Counted from the stretch's first letter, positions 43,512 through 52,837 are shown. The stretch is DNA of 64,000 nucleotides from Paraburkholderia saeva (GCF_907164555.1 NZ_CAJQZC010000017.1:33225-97224); one strand, 5' to 3'. Numbers and translations are program-made. Notes: generated by a model from the sequence alone, not told the origin.

Positions 43512-43804
43512 CTTTCGACTATCCGGCGCAACGCGCCGTCACGACACGTGCGCATGTGGGCGTCGTCGGCTCGGGCGATCTCGAAGTACTGCTCGCGCCA
43601 GCCGATGCGATGGCGGCGCACGTGATCGTGCGCACGAGCGTCGACGGCTACAGCCATATCTGGAAACACGTGCTGGACCGCTTCTTCTCGCGCTACGACG
43701 GCGCGGCCACGATCGAGATCAACGACTTCGGCGCGACGCCGGGCGTGGTCGCGCTGCGCCTCGCCGAAGCCGTCGAGGAAGCCGAATCGGGAGGCACAGC
43801 ATGA
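43499..43804 (+). CDS. mdcC: Malonate decarboxylase acyl carrier protein (delta subunit)
   Basis: This 101-residue carrier begins HLTFDYPAQR and carries GVVGSGDLEVLL with Ser25, the attachment site for the phosphoribosyl-dephospho-CoA arm. The C-terminal part INDFGATPGVVALRLAEAVE is typical. Malonyl and acetyl groups are carried as thioesters here during turnover. It overlaps mdcB upstream and mdcD downstream (ATGA). Confidence 0.95.
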   Translation: MEHLTFDYPAQRAVTTRAHVGVVGSGDLEVLLAPADAMAAHVIVRTSVDGYSHIWKHVLDRFFSRYDGAATIEINDFGATPGVVALRLAEAVEEAESGGTA

Positions 43805-44685
43805 GTACGACCAATACGGCTGTTCCGGCGCTGCTGCACGACAGCTTCATCGAACTGTCCGCACGCGAACGTGCGCGCGCCCTGCTCGACGCCGGCACGT
43901 TCCGCGAGCTGCTCGGGCCGTTCGATCGCATCGAGTCGCCGTGGCTGCCGATGCAGGGCATCGTCTGCCAGGCCGACGACGGCGCGGTCATTGCGCGCGG
44001 CACGATCAACGGCGAGCCCGCGGTGGTGGCCGCGATCGAATCGGCGTTCCAGGGCGGCAGCATCGGCGAGGTGTCGGGCAGCAAGATCGCCGGCGCGCTC
44101 GAGCTGGCGCTGCGCGACTGCGAGCGCGGCAAAATCGTGCGGCCCGTCGTGCTGTTCGAAACCGGCGGCGTGCGGTTGCAGGAAGCGAATCTCGGGCTCG
44201 CCGTGATCGCCGAAATCCAGGCCGCGATCGTCGCATTGCGACGGCATGTGCCCGTGGTCGGCGTCATTGCGGGCATGGTCGGCTGTTTTGGCGGGATGTC
44301 GCTGGCGGCGGCGCTCTGCTCGTATCTCGTCGTCACGAAACCGGGCCGGCTTGGCATGAACGGCCCCGAGGTCATCGAGCAGGAAGCCGGCATCGAAGAG
44401 CTTGACGCCAGCGACCGGCGCCGCATCTGGCAACTGATCGGTGGCGAACAGCGCGCGGCGACCGGTCTCGCCGACATGCTGGTCCAGGACGACACGTCGT
44501 CGATACACGACGCGGTGCGCGAGGCATTTGCGCGCGGCGTGCCGGCCACGCACCGCACCGAAGACGTCGCGGGGTATCTCGCGCGGCTCGGCGACATCGA
44601 CCCGGCCACGGTCTCGCCCGAATCGATGCGCGCCGTGTTTCGCGCTGCATCCCGCTCCGAGGCGGTCAGCAAGGAGGACGCATGA
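43801..44685 (+). CDS. mdcD: Malonate decarboxylase beta subunit
   Basis: This 294-residue carboxyltransferase-like subunit (crotonase fold) decarboxylates malonyl-S-ACP together with MdcE. Typical segments are DSFIELSARERARALLDAGT, GSKIAGALELALRDCERG, VLFETGGVRLQEANLGLAVI and PGRLGMNGPEVIEQEAGIEE. The ATGA overlap with mdcC and with mdcE shows translational coupling on both sides. Confidence 0.95.
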   Translation: MSTTNTAVPALLHDSFIELSARERARALLDAGTFRELLGPFDRIESPWLPMQGIVCQADDGAVIARGTINGEPAVVAAIESAFQGGSIGEVSGSKIAGALELALRDCERGKIVRPVVLFETGGVRLQEANLGLAVIAEIQAAIVALRRHVPVVGVIAGMVGCFGGMSLAAALCSYLVVTKPGRLGMNGPEVIEQEAGIEELDASDRRRIWQLIGGEQRAATGLADMLVQDDTSSIHDAVREAFARGVPATHRTEDVAGYLARLGDIDPATVSPESMRAVFRAASRSEAVSKEDA

Positions 44686-45494
44686 ACGACACGACATTGA
44701 CGCCCGGCGCGCGCTGGTTTCGGGCGCTGGCCGGCGAAACGCTGACGGCGGCGCCCGTGTGGAGCGCCGACGCCGCACTGGGCGACGAAACCGCGCGCTT
44801 CATCGCGGTGGTGCCCGACCCGCAGAACCGCTTTCCGCGTGCGAAGGATAACGTCGTCGGTCTCGAACAGGGATGGCAGCTCGCCCGCGTGGTGCGCGAG
44901 ACAATCGCCGCCGACGCCCGCGCCACGCGCCGCCGGCCAATCATTGCGATCGTCGACGTGAAGAGCCAGGCATACGGCTATCGCGAAGAGATGCTCGGCA
45001 TCCACCTCGCGTGCGCGGCCGCCGTCGACGCCTATGCGTGCGCACGCGATGCCGGTCATCCGGTGGTTGCGCTGATCGTCGGGCCGGCAATGTCCGGCGC
45101 GTTTCTGGCGCACGGGTATCAGGCAAACCGCATCGTCGCACTCGACGCGCCTGGAACGATGGTGCATGCGATGGGCAAGGACGCCGCTGCGCGCGTCACG
45201 CGACGCACCGTCGAAGCACTCGATGCGCTCGGCGAAAAGATTGTGCCGATGTCGTATTCGATGGCGTCGTTCGCGAAGCTGGGTCTGCTCGACCAGCTGA
45301 TCGAAGGTATCGATGCCGACGCACCCAGCGAAGCGCAGATCGAACACGTGCGTCAGGTGCTGGTCAATTCGACCCGCTCGGCACGCGAAGGCGCACGCGA
45401 CCTGTCGCACCGGCTTCAGTCTGACAACGCGAAAACGACACGCGCGGCTTCGATTGAAGTGCGCCGCCGCCTCGCCGAACAATGGGACGCGTGA
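44682..45494 (+). CDS. mdcE: Malonate decarboxylase gamma subunit
   Basis: This 270-residue partner of MdcD completes the decarboxylase. Characteristic stretches are VVPDPQNRFPRAKDNVVGLE, IVDVKSQAYGYREEMLGIHL and the glycine-rich ALIVGPAMSGAFLAHGYQAN. It overlaps mdcD by four bases at the start and shares one base with mdcG at the end. Confidence 0.95.
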   Translation: MNDTTLTPGARWFRALAGETLTAAPVWSADAALGDETARFIAVVPDPQNRFPRAKDNVVGLEQGWQLARVVRETIAADARATRRRPIIAIVDVKSQAYGYREEMLGIHLACAAAVDAYACARDAGHPVVALIVGPAMSGAFLAHGYQANRIVALDAPGTMVHAMGKDAAARVTRRTVEALDALGEKIVPMSYSMASFAKLGLLDQLIEGIDADAPSEAQIEHVRQVLVNSTRSAREGARDLSHRLQSDNAKTTRAASIEVRRRLAEQWDA

Positions 45495-46204
45495 TGCGTG
45501 TGCGCCCCGTGCCGCCGGTTTCGGATCTTCACGTCGATGAACCCGAACAGGCCGTGTGTTCGGGCAGCAGGCACTGGCGCACACACGATCTGCTGAAGCT
45601 GTGCCGCCTGAGTCATTTCGACACCGAGCCGGTGTGGGTGCGCGAAGCCTTCCAGCGGGCGCCGTTTGGTGTCGTGCGTCGCGCGCAGGTCGCGGCGGGT
45701 TTTATCGCGATCGGCATTCGCGGCAGCACGCGGGCCGAGCGCTACGGCGCGTGGGCGCGCGATGCCGATATCGAAGCCGTATTTGCTCCCGAAGATCTCG
45801 TTGACGTTACGCCCCTGCCGGAGCGCCGCGCACTGCCCGCCTTCGCCGCGCTCGAAGCTTTGCGGCGTGACGCTGCGATCCTCAATGCGTTCATCTGGGG
45901 ACCGGCCGGCAGCACAGGCTTCGAGCTTGCGACCCATGCAGGCACCGTGACCTCATCGAGCGATCTCGATCTGCTGATACGTGCGCCGGAGCGGATGTCA
46001 CGCGAAAACGCGCTCGCGTTGTTGAAGGAGTTGAGCCGGCACGCGGCGCGCGACGGCGTCCGTATCGATGCGCAACTCGAAACACCGGCAGGCGGCATCG
46101 CGCTCGCCGAGCTGGCCGCCGGCAAGGAGCGCGTCATGGCGCGCCACGCGCACGGCCCGCGCCTCGTGACCGACGCGTGGTCAGCCACGACAGGATTTGC
46201 GTAA
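45494..46204 (+). CDS. mdcG: Phosphoribosyl-dephospho-CoA transferase
   Basis: This 236-residue nucleotidyltransferase attaches the prosthetic group made by MdcB to Ser25 of MdcC. The opening HWRTHDLLKL and the nucleotidyltransferase-type pattern FIWGPAGSTGFELATH followed by SSSDLDLLIRAPE are visible. The ATG at 45494 overlaps the mdcE stop codon; an in-frame start four codons upstream is possible. Confidence 0.92.
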   Translation: MRVRPVPPVSDLHVDEPEQAVCSGSRHWRTHDLLKLCRLSHFDTEPVWVREAFQRAPFGVVRRAQVAAGFIAIGIRGSTRAERYGAWARDADIEAVFAPEDLVDVTPLPERRALPAFAALEALRRDAAILNAFIWGPAGSTGFELATHAGTVTSSSDLDLLIRAPERMSRENALALLKELSRHAARDGVRIDAQLETPAGGIALAELAAGKERVMARHAHGPRLVTDAWSATTGFA

Positions 46205-47142
46205 TGCTCGCGTTTGTCTTCCCCGGCCAGGGCGCGCAGCAGGAAGGTTACCTGCACCGCCTCGCCGCACACGCGCCGGCAAAAGCGACGCTCGATGAAG
46301 CGTCCCATGTGCTGAATCGCGATGTCCTGTCGCTCGATACGGCCGATGCACTCCGTTCGACCGTCGCCGTCCAGATCGGGATGGTGGTCGCCGGCGTCGC
46401 GACCGTGCGTGCACTCGCCGCAGACCATCTGATGCCCGACGTGAGCGCCGGCCTTTCTGTCGGCGCGTATGCGGCTGCGGTGAGCTGCGGCGCGCTCGCG
46501 TTCGGCGACGCGCTTCGTATGGTGCAGCGGCGCGCGGAACTGATGGAAACCGCGTATCCGTCGGGTCACGGTCTGGCCGCGATCAGCGGTCTCACGGAAC
46601 ACGAAGTGGAGAAGCTCGCCGCCGCTCACGCACGCGAAAGCGGAACGCAGGTCTATATCGGCAACGTCAATGCGCCGCGCCAGATCGTGATGGCGGGCGC
46701 CAACGCGGCACTCGACATGTTCCTCGAACGCGCGCTTCACGCGGGTGCGCGCAAGGCGACCCGGCTCGCGGTCAGCGTGCCGTCTCACTGTGAGCTGCTC
46801 GCCGAGGCCAGCGACGCACTGCGCGACTTCGCAAAAGAGATTCCGTTCAGCGCGCCCGCGAGTACGTATGTCGGCAATCGCGGCGCGCGGCCGCTGCAGA
46901 CCGCTGACGCCATTCGCGACGATCTCGCGACGAACATGCGCTACACCGTCCGATGGTTCGATGCGCTGACGGTCATGATCGAAATGGGCACGCGTGTCGT
47001 GCTGGAAGCGCCACCGGGACAGGTGCTGACGGACATTACGCGCGATACCTTTCCGGACGTCGCTGCGCTCGCCGCGAACACCATCCCGTTCGAGCGGCTC
47101 GCCGCCACGTTGCGCCGACGTATCGACGCAGACGGGCACTGA
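46204..47142 (+). CDS. mdcH: Malonyl-CoA:ACP transacylase of malonate decarboxylase
   Basis: This 312-residue FabD-like acyltransferase loads the first malonyl group from malonyl-CoA to prime the decarboxylase. It begins LAFVFPGQGAQQEGYL, has the nucleophile elbow AGLSVGAY with Ser85 and a later SVPSHCELL with the catalytic-type His. The ATG at 46204 overlaps the mdcG stop codon by one base. It is the last gene of the mdc operon and is convergent with yjfF. Confidence 0.94.
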   Translation: MLAFVFPGQGAQQEGYLHRLAAHAPAKATLDEASHVLNRDVLSLDTADALRSTVAVQIGMVVAGVATVRALAADHLMPDVSAGLSVGAYAAAVSCGALAFGDALRMVQRRAELMETAYPSGHGLAAISGLTEHEVEKLAAAHARESGTQVYIGNVNAPRQIVMAGANAALDMFLERALHAGARKATRLAVSVPSHCELLAEASDALRDFAKEIPFSAPASTYVGNRGARPLQTADAIRDDLATNMRYTVRWFDALTVMIEMGTRVVLEAPPGQVLTDITRDTFPDVAALAANTIPFERLAATLRRRIDADGH

Positions 47143-47196
47143 GGCCTTCGCCGTCAGCAGCGGCTGTTACGCGTTCGTTACGCCAGGGCGCAGCGG

Positions 47197-48330
47197 TCAG
47201 GCCATGTTGCCTGCCTGGCTTCCCGCCTTCTGCAAACCGCCCATTGCATCCGGGCGTGAGCCGGAATCTTCCGGCGCCTCATCACGTGACGCATGAACGC
47301 GTTTGCGGTCCACGGTCGCGACCGAAGGCGTCCCGCCTGGCCGGCGCGCGCCGCGCGCGTGGCGCTCGATCAACCGTTGCAGCAGACAGAACGCGCACAG
47401 CAGCGCGCCGATCACAATGCGCGTCCACCACGAACTGAGCGTGCCGTCGAAGGTAATCAGCGTCTGGATCGTGCCGAGAATACCGACGCCGAACAGCGAT
47501 CCGATCACGTAGCCGACGCCGCCGGTCAACAGCGTTCCGCCGATCACCGTGGCGGCGATCGCGTCGAGTTCCATGCCCTGGCCCTGCAGCCCGTATCCCG
47601 ACAGCACGTAGAACGTGAAGACCGCGCCGCCCAGCGCGGAACAGAATCCGCTCAGCGCGTAGACACCGACCTTCGTGCGCGCCACCGGCAAACCCATCAG
47701 CAACGCTGAACGGGCATTGCCGCCAACCGCGTACACATTGCGTCCGAAGCGCGTGAAATGCGCGATAAAAATTGCCGCGACGAGCGTCGCGAGCGCGATC
47801 AGCACGTTTGCGCTCACGGAACCGGTGCCGATCTTCAGGCGAAACGCGGAAATGGCCTTGAACGTCGGATCGGAAATCGTGATCGATTGCGTCGTGATGA
47901 GAAAACACAGGCCGCGCGCGAAAAACATGCCGGCGAGCGTCACGATGAACGGCTGCAGCCGGAAGAAATGGATCAGCGCGCCCTGCACCGCCCCGAACAG
48001 CGTGCCCATCATGAGCACGATGGGCAGAATGATCCACACCGACAGATGCATGCGCTCGGCGAGCACGGCTTCGACGATCGTCGTCAGCGCGACGACCGAG
48101 CCCACCGACAGATCGATGCCGCCGGAGACGATCACGAACGTCATGCCGATCGCGACAATCAGCAGGAACGCGTTGTCGACGAGCAGATCGAGCAGCACCT
48201 GCCACGAGAAGAACCCCGTGTACATCACCGAACCGAAACCAAAGAGCGCGCAGAAGAGCGCAATCGTCACGGCCAGCGGCAGGGTGCGCGGATCGAACAC
48301 GCGCGCGAACATCGCGATCACGCGGCTCAT
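47197..48330 (-). CDS. yjfF: Sugar ABC transporter permease (YjfF type)
   Basis: This 377-residue RbsC-superfamily permease has about ten membrane segments and family stretches GMTFVIVSGGIDLSVGSVVA, FIVTLAGMFFARGLCFLITT and AVGGNARSALLMGLPVARTK. It pairs with YtfT in the galactofuranose-type importer. The start at 48330 overlaps the end of ytfT by four bases. The last 50 residues are a polar, charged cytosolic tail, longer than in E. coli YjfF. Confidence 0.9.
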   Translation of the reverse strand: MSRVIAMFARVFDPRTLPLAVTIALFCALFGFGSVMYTGFFSWQVLLDLLVDNAFLLIVAIGMTFVIVSGGIDLSVGSVVALTTIVEAVLAERMHLSVWIILPIVLMMGTLFGAVQGALIHFFRLQPFIVTLAGMFFARGLCFLITTQSITISDPTFKAISAFRLKIGTGSVSANVLIALATLVAAIFIAHFTRFGRNVYAVGGNARSALLMGLPVARTKVGVYALSGFCSALGGAVFTFYVLSGYGLQGQGMELDAIAATVIGGTLLTGGVGYVIGSLFGVGILGTIQTLITFDGTLSSWWTRIVIGALLCAFCLLQRLIERHARGARRPGGTPSVATVDRKRVHASRDEAPEDSGSRPDAMGGLQKAGSQAGNMA

Positions 48331-49367
48331 CGTGCCACCCCGCGTTGCATACGGTGTGTAATAAGCGCCATCGCCATCGCTCGCGCCGAAGGCGACTGGA
48401 TCACGCTGACGGCGAGCACGACCGTCGCCTTCACCACGAGCGTCGCCTCGGGCGGCACGCCGATCGAATACGTCGTGTACGTGAGCGTCTGGATGATGAG
48501 CGCGCCTAGCACCGTCCCGGCAAGACTGAAGCGGCCGCCCAGCAGCGACGTGCCACCGAGCGTCACCGCAAGAATCGCGTCGAGTTCGAGCAGCAGGCCG
48601 GCGTTGTTGCCGTCGGCGCTTCGCACGTTCGAGCTGATCAGAATGCCGGCCATCGATGCCGTCAGCCCGGAGAACGCGTACACCGCGAACACGATTGCCT
48701 TCGAGCGCAGGCCGACCAGCCGTGTCGCGACGGGATTCACGCCGATCGCGCGGATAAAGAGCCCGAGCGCCGTCCCTTCGACCAGCAACACCGTCGCCAG
48801 CACGGCGGCCGTCGCGACCCAGACCGAGAACGGTATACCGAGCAGATAGCCGCCGCCGACGAACAGATAGCCGGGCGCGCCGATCGGAATGATCTGTCCG
48901 GCCGTGAGCAACTGAGCGACACCGCGTCCGGCCACCATCAGGATCAGCGTCGCGATGATCGGTTGCATGCCGACGAACGACACCAGCAGCCCGTTCCACA
49001 TCCCGCTCAATACCCCGACCACCAGCGCCGCGCACAGCGCCTGCGCAACGAGCGCGGGCGTGGGTATCGCGTTGCTGGCAAGCGTCGTGGCCGCCGCAGC
49101 GCCGGCAATCGCGACCACCGCGCCAACTGAAATATCGATGCCACGCGTCGCGATCACGAGCGTCATGCCGGTCGCGACGAGCGCGAGCGGCGCCGCGCGG
49201 TTCAGGATGTCGATCAGCGCACCAAACAGATGGCCGTCGAGCATGCGGATCGACAGAAAACCCGGATTGACCCACAGGTCGAGCAGAAACAGCAGCACGA
49301 GCGTCACGCACGGCCAGAGAAGCTGTCGTTCGGCGCCTTCGCGCCCAAGCCAGTTTGGTGTCTTCAT
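48327..49367 (-). CDS. ytfT: Sugar ABC transporter permease (YtfT type)
   Basis: This 346-residue permease contains GMTLVIATRGIDISVGAVVA, IATLILMVAGRGVAQLLTAG and LDAILAVTLGGTSLLGGRFS, typical of YtfT. With YjfF it forms the membrane pore. It overlaps the ATPase gene by four bases upstream and yjfF by four bases downstream, showing a tightly coupled operon. Confidence 0.9.
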   Translation of the reverse strand: MKTPNWLGREGAERQLLWPCVTLVLLFLLDLWVNPGFLSIRMLDGHLFGALIDILNRAAPLALVATGMTLVIATRGIDISVGAVVAIAGAAAATTLASNAIPTPALVAQALCAALVVGVLSGMWNGLLVSFVGMQPIIATLILMVAGRGVAQLLTAGQIIPIGAPGYLFVGGGYLLGIPFSVWVATAAVLATVLLVEGTALGLFIRAIGVNPVATRLVGLRSKAIVFAVYAFSGLTASMAGILISSNVRSADGNNAGLLLELDAILAVTLGGTSLLGGRFSLAGTVLGALIIQTLTYTTYSIGVPPEATLVVKATVVLAVSVIQSPSARAMAMALITHRMQRGVAR

Positions 49368-50950
49368 TCGGCGCTTCCTGCGATGAGTCGATAGATGTCG
49401 TCTTCGTTCGTGACGTTGCCCGCCACTTCCGCGATCTTGCGACGGTCGCGCAGCACCGCGACGCGATGGCTGACGCGCACGACCTCGCTGACTTCAGATG
49501 AGATGAACAGAATGCCAAGACCCTTGCCGCACAGCGCGAGCATGCGGTCCATGATGTCGAACTTCGCGGCGACGTCGATGCCGCGCGTGGGCTCGTCGAG
49601 GATCAGCACTTTCGGCTCGGTGGCGAGCCAGCGCGCGAGCAGTGCCTTCTGCTGGTTGCCGCCCGAAAGCAGCCCGATCGGCTGCTCCGCATCGGCGGCC
49701 TTGATGCCGAGACGCTCGATCCACGTATCGGCGATTTCGCGGGCCCGATGACGGCTGATCTTGCGTAGCCAACCGCGTTTCGCCTGCAACGCGAGCATGA
49801 TGTTTTCGCGGATCGACAACTCGGCGATGATGCCTTCCTTCTTGCGATCTTCCGGGCAATAACCGATGCCGTGACGCACCGCGTCGTGCGGCGAACGCAG
49901 CCGCACCGCGCGGCCGTCGATGGTGATCGTGCCGCTGTCGGCGCGATCCGCGCCAAACAGAAGCCGCGCCGTTTCCGTGCGCCCGGAGCCGAGCAGACCT
50001 GCGAGGCCGAGAATCTGGCCAGGCTGCACGTCGATATCGAGCGGCTGGACCATTCCGCGCCGCCCTACGCCGCGTAGTTCGACAAAAGGCGGCACGACCG
50101 ACCTGTCCGCGGGACCTTCACGCGCCGCTTCCTTCAGCCGCGTGCTCATGCGTTCGTGCCCGACCATCTTCGAGACCAGCCGGTCCGCCGACAGCTCGCT
50201 CGCGAGGTATTCGCCTTCGCGCTCGCCGTTGCGCATGACGGTGATGCGATCGGAAATCGCGTACGTCTGTTCGAGAAAGTGCGTGACGAACAGGATCGCG
50301 ATACCCGATTGCTTAAGATTCCGAAGTATCTCGAAGAGTTGAGCGACCTCGCCGTCGTCGAGGCTCGAAGTCGGTTCGTCGAGAATCAGCACGCGCGCGT
50401 CAACGGAGATCGCGCGCGCGATCGCCACCATCTGCTGCACGGCGATTGGATAGGCGTCGAGCGATTTCGTCACGTCAAGTGCGATGTTCAGACGCGCGAG
50501 CGCTGCATCCGCGCGCTGCCGGATCACGCTCCAGTCGATGCGTCCGAACCGTTTCGGCTGGCGTCCCGCAAAGATGTTCTCCGCGACCGACAGATTCGGG
50601 CACAGGTTCACCTCCTGATACAGCGTGCGGATGCCGGCCGCTTCCGCTTCCTGCGGCGACGCGAACTGCACGGCGCTACCGCCCAGATGAATTTCGCCAC
50701 CATCGGGCGCATACACGCCAGTGAGCACGTTGATCAGCGTGGATTTGCCAGCGCCGTTCTGTCCCATCAACGTGTGGATCTCGCCGGGATACAGCCGGAA
50801 ATCGACGTTCAGCAACGCCTTGACGCCGGGAAATGTCTTGCTGATGCCGCGGGTTTCGAGCACCGGCACAGGATCGCCCGCCGACGCCCGAAGGGTTTCG
50901 GGCGTCGGGTGGGCGTCGGGAAATGGAGGTTCAGAAGTCGAATGGGCCAT
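49364..50950 (-). CDS. ytfR: Sugar ABC transporter ATP-binding protein (YtfR type, two cassettes)
   Basis: This 528-residue protein has two ATPase domains. The first has Walker A GQNGAGKST, QQMVAIARAIS and LILDEPTSSLD. The second (from about residue 280) has a degenerate P-loop AGLLGSGRTE, LSGGNQQKALLARWL and LILDEPTRGID, as in RbsA/MglA/YtfR proteins. I take the start at 50950 (MAHSTSEPPF), just after a strong stem-loop that separates it from ytfQ; an in-frame start 23 codons upstream lies beyond that hairpin and is unlikely. Confidence 0.92.
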   Translation of the reverse strand: MAHSTSEPPFPDAHPTPETLRASAGDPVPVLETRGISKTFPGVKALLNVDFRLYPGEIHTLMGQNGAGKSTLINVLTGVYAPDGGEIHLGGSAVQFASPQEAEAAGIRTLYQEVNLCPNLSVAENIFAGRQPKRFGRIDWSVIRQRADAALARLNIALDVTKSLDAYPIAVQQMVAIARAISVDARVLILDEPTSSLDDGEVAQLFEILRNLKQSGIAILFVTHFLEQTYAISDRITVMRNGEREGEYLASELSADRLVSKMVGHERMSTRLKEAAREGPADRSVVPPFVELRGVGRRGMVQPLDIDVQPGQILGLAGLLGSGRTETARLLFGADRADSGTITIDGRAVRLRSPHDAVRHGIGYCPEDRKKEGIIAELSIRENIMLALQAKRGWLRKISRHRAREIADTWIERLGIKAADAEQPIGLLSGGNQQKALLARWLATEPKVLILDEPTRGIDVAAKFDIMDRMLALCGKGLGILFISSEVSEVVRVSHRVAVLRDRRKIAEVAGNVTNEDDIYRLIAGSAE

Positions 50951-50974
50951 AGACCTTCGTGGTCGGTTGAAAAG

Positions 50975-51006
50975 ACGCCGTCCGTTGTCGCAGCAACGGA
51001 CGGCGT
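50975..51006 (-). repeat. 13-bp perfect stem-loop between ytfQ and ytfR
   Basis: ACGCCGTCCGTTG (50975-50987) and CAACGGACGGCGT (50994-51006) are perfect complements around a six-base loop. On the minus strand a short CTTTT follows. It lies between the binding-protein gene and the ATPase gene, a place where stems commonly lower downstream expression or protect the binding-protein mRNA. Confidence 0.85.
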
Positions 51007-51054
51007 TGAGGCACCACACTGGAGAAACCTGCTACAACCTGTCCGAAAGCGCGA

Positions 51055-52032
51055 TCAGTATTTACGCGTGGGCAGCGTTTGCGCCGCGACGCTCATCGGG
51101 AAAACCGTTTCTTCGGTCAGGATGCGCTTCGGCAACGGCTTGCCGGCCACGACATCCTTCACCGCCGACATCAGTTGCGGTCCGAGCAGCGGACTGCACT
51201 CGACATCGACGTTCATCTTGCCTGCCGCCATCGCCTGGAAGCCGCCCTTCGTCGCATCGAACGAAACCACGATCACATCCTTGCCCGGATGCATGCCGGC
51301 TTCTTCCATGGCCTGGATGGCACCCAACGCCATGTCGTCGTTATGCGCATAAACTAAATTAATTTTATTTCCGTAAGTTTTGATAAATGCTTCCATGACC
51401 TGCTTGCCGCCGGCCAGCGTGAAGTCACCGCTTTGCGACGCGATGATCTTGAACTTCGGATCGTTCTTGATCACTTCGATCAGGCCGGAATGACGGTCGT
51501 TAGCCGGCGCGGAACCGACCGTTCCCTGCAGTTCGGCGATGTTGACGGGACCTTTGTCGTTTTTATAGTGATCTGCGATCCAGTGGCCGCCGCGCCGGCC
51601 TTCTTCCATGAAGTCGGAGCCGATCATCGTCACGTAGAGCGACGTGTCCTTCACGTCGATGTTGCGGTCAGTCAGGATCACCGGGATCTTCGCGGCTTTC
51701 GCTTCCAGCAGCACCGGCTCCCAGCCGGACTCCACCACCGGCGAGAACGCGATGACGTCTACCTTCTGGGCGATATACGAGCGGATCGCCTTGATCTGGT
51801 TTTCCTGCTTTTGCTGGGCGTCGGAGAATTTGAGGTTGATCTTCGCTTCCGCGGCGGCGGACTTCACCGATTCGGTATTCGCCGTACGCCAGGCGCTTTC
51901 GGCACCCACCTGTGCGAAGCCCAGGGTAATTTTCTTGTCTTCCGCCTGCACGCTGAAGGCGGACAGGGTGAGCGTGCCCGCGCCCACGCAGGCCGCGATG
52001 ACACGCAACGCAGTGCGTCGTGAAATGGTCAT
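51055..52032 (-). CDS. ytfQ: Sugar ABC transporter substrate-binding protein (YtfQ type)
   Basis: This 325-residue periplasmic binding protein has a signal peptide (TALRVIAACVGAGTLTLSAF, cleavage near VQA-ED), then ITLGFAQVGAESAWRTANTE, VDVIAFSPVVESGWEPVLLE and LVYAHNDDMALGAIQAMEEA, close to the galactofuranose-binding YtfQ. AGGAG lies six bases before the ATG at 52032; a longer frame to 52104 is rejected. It heads the importer operon. No sugar-catabolic enzyme genes accompany it here, so galactofuranose is a family-based guess and arabinose or galactose are alternatives. Confidence 0.9.
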   Translation of the reverse strand: MTISRRTALRVIAACVGAGTLTLSAFSVQAEDKKITLGFAQVGAESAWRTANTESVKSAAAEAKINLKFSDAQQKQENQIKAIRSYIAQKVDVIAFSPVVESGWEPVLLEAKAAKIPVILTDRNIDVKDTSLYVTMIGSDFMEEGRRGGHWIADHYKNDKGPVNIAELQGTVGSAPANDRHSGLIEVIKNDPKFKIIASQSGDFTLAGGKQVMEAFIKTYGNKINLVYAHNDDMALGAIQAMEEAGMHPGKDVIVVSFDATKGGFQAMAAGKMNVDVECSPLLGPQLMSAVKDVVAGKPLPKRILTEETVFPMSVAAQTLPTRKY

Positions 52033-52153
52033 GACTGTCTCCTGATCTTTGTTCTGTATAGGTCGCCCCGGCCTGTTGGCCGCGCCGGCCGGGGACGAAA
52101 CCAAGCGTAGTGGCTCCCTTCCCTACCGTCCAATCATTTGATTTGCGGAACCC

Positions 52154-52169
52154 ATACCAGTTTTGGTAT
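52154..52169. promoter_or_regulatory. Inverted repeat upstream of ytfQ, candidate operator
   Basis: ATACCA and TGGTAT flank the four bases GTTT, about 120 bases before the ytfQ start and within the 214-base gap between ytfQ and alkB. Its position fits a sugar-responsive regulator site. No regulator gene is adjacent. Confidence 0.4.
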
Positions 52170-52246
52170 CGACATGCCGGCTGCAACACACGAAGCGGGA
52201 TCGCGGCAGCGCTATCGGCGGCGCTGATGGATGGGGCGCTGGGGCG

Positions 52247-52837
52247 CTACCCGCGCGGCGTCACAAGACGAAACGTCAGATTGATCCGCTCGCCCTGCAC
52301 GCGCAGCGCTTTCGGCACGCGATGCCGCCATTGCGCCTGGGTCTCGCCGCGCATCACGAGCAGGCTTCCACCCTTCAACGCGTACGACTGCACAACGCCC
52401 GTCCGGTTGTGCTTCAGGTCGAACGTCCGCGCGACGCCCAGACTCACTGACGCGATGACCGGTTGCGCGCCGAGTTCGGGTTCGCGATCGGCATGCCAGC
52501 CCATACTGTCGTTGCCGCTGCGGTAGCGGTTCAGCAGCACGCTGTTGAAGCGCGCGCCGCAGGTTGCCTCGGCGGCGGCCTTCAGTTCGGCGACCGCCGG
52601 TGTCCACGGGGCCGGCACGTTGCGGATCCCCGAATACACGTAGACGGCATCCGGTTCGCCCTGCCACGCCGTCAGCCGGGGCAGCGGCACGCGGCCAGCG
52701 GGCGTCATCATCGTGTCCTGCTTCCACGCGACCTCATCGACGATGCGCGCAAGCGTCGCGGCCGCGACGTCAGGCGCAAGCCAGTCGGGATACCAGTCGA
52801 CGTCAGGTGTGGGAAGGTCGTTAAAGAGGCTGGACAT
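52247..52837 (-). CDS. alkB: AlkB-type alkylated-DNA repair dioxygenase
   Basis: This 196-residue Fe(II)/2-oxoglutarate dioxygenase removes methyl groups from 1-methyladenine and 3-methylcytosine. The metal triad H115-x-D117 (MGWHADREPELG) and H172 is visible, with R184 and R190 in ERINLTFR for 2-oxoglutarate binding. FNSVLLNRYRSGNDSMGWH is the typical stretch before it. It diverges from the nitroreductase gene and has no ada neighbour, so it appears to be a stand-alone gene. Confidence 0.92.
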   Translation of the reverse strand: MSSLFNDLPTPDVDWYPDWLAPDVAAATLARIVDEVAWKQDTMMTPAGRVPLPRLTAWQGEPDAVYVYSGIRNVPAPWTPAVAELKAAAEATCGARFNSVLLNRYRSGNDSMGWHADREPELGAQPVIASVSLGVARTFDLKHNRTGVVQSYALKGGSLLVMRGETQAQWRHRVPKALRVQGERINLTFRLVTPRG

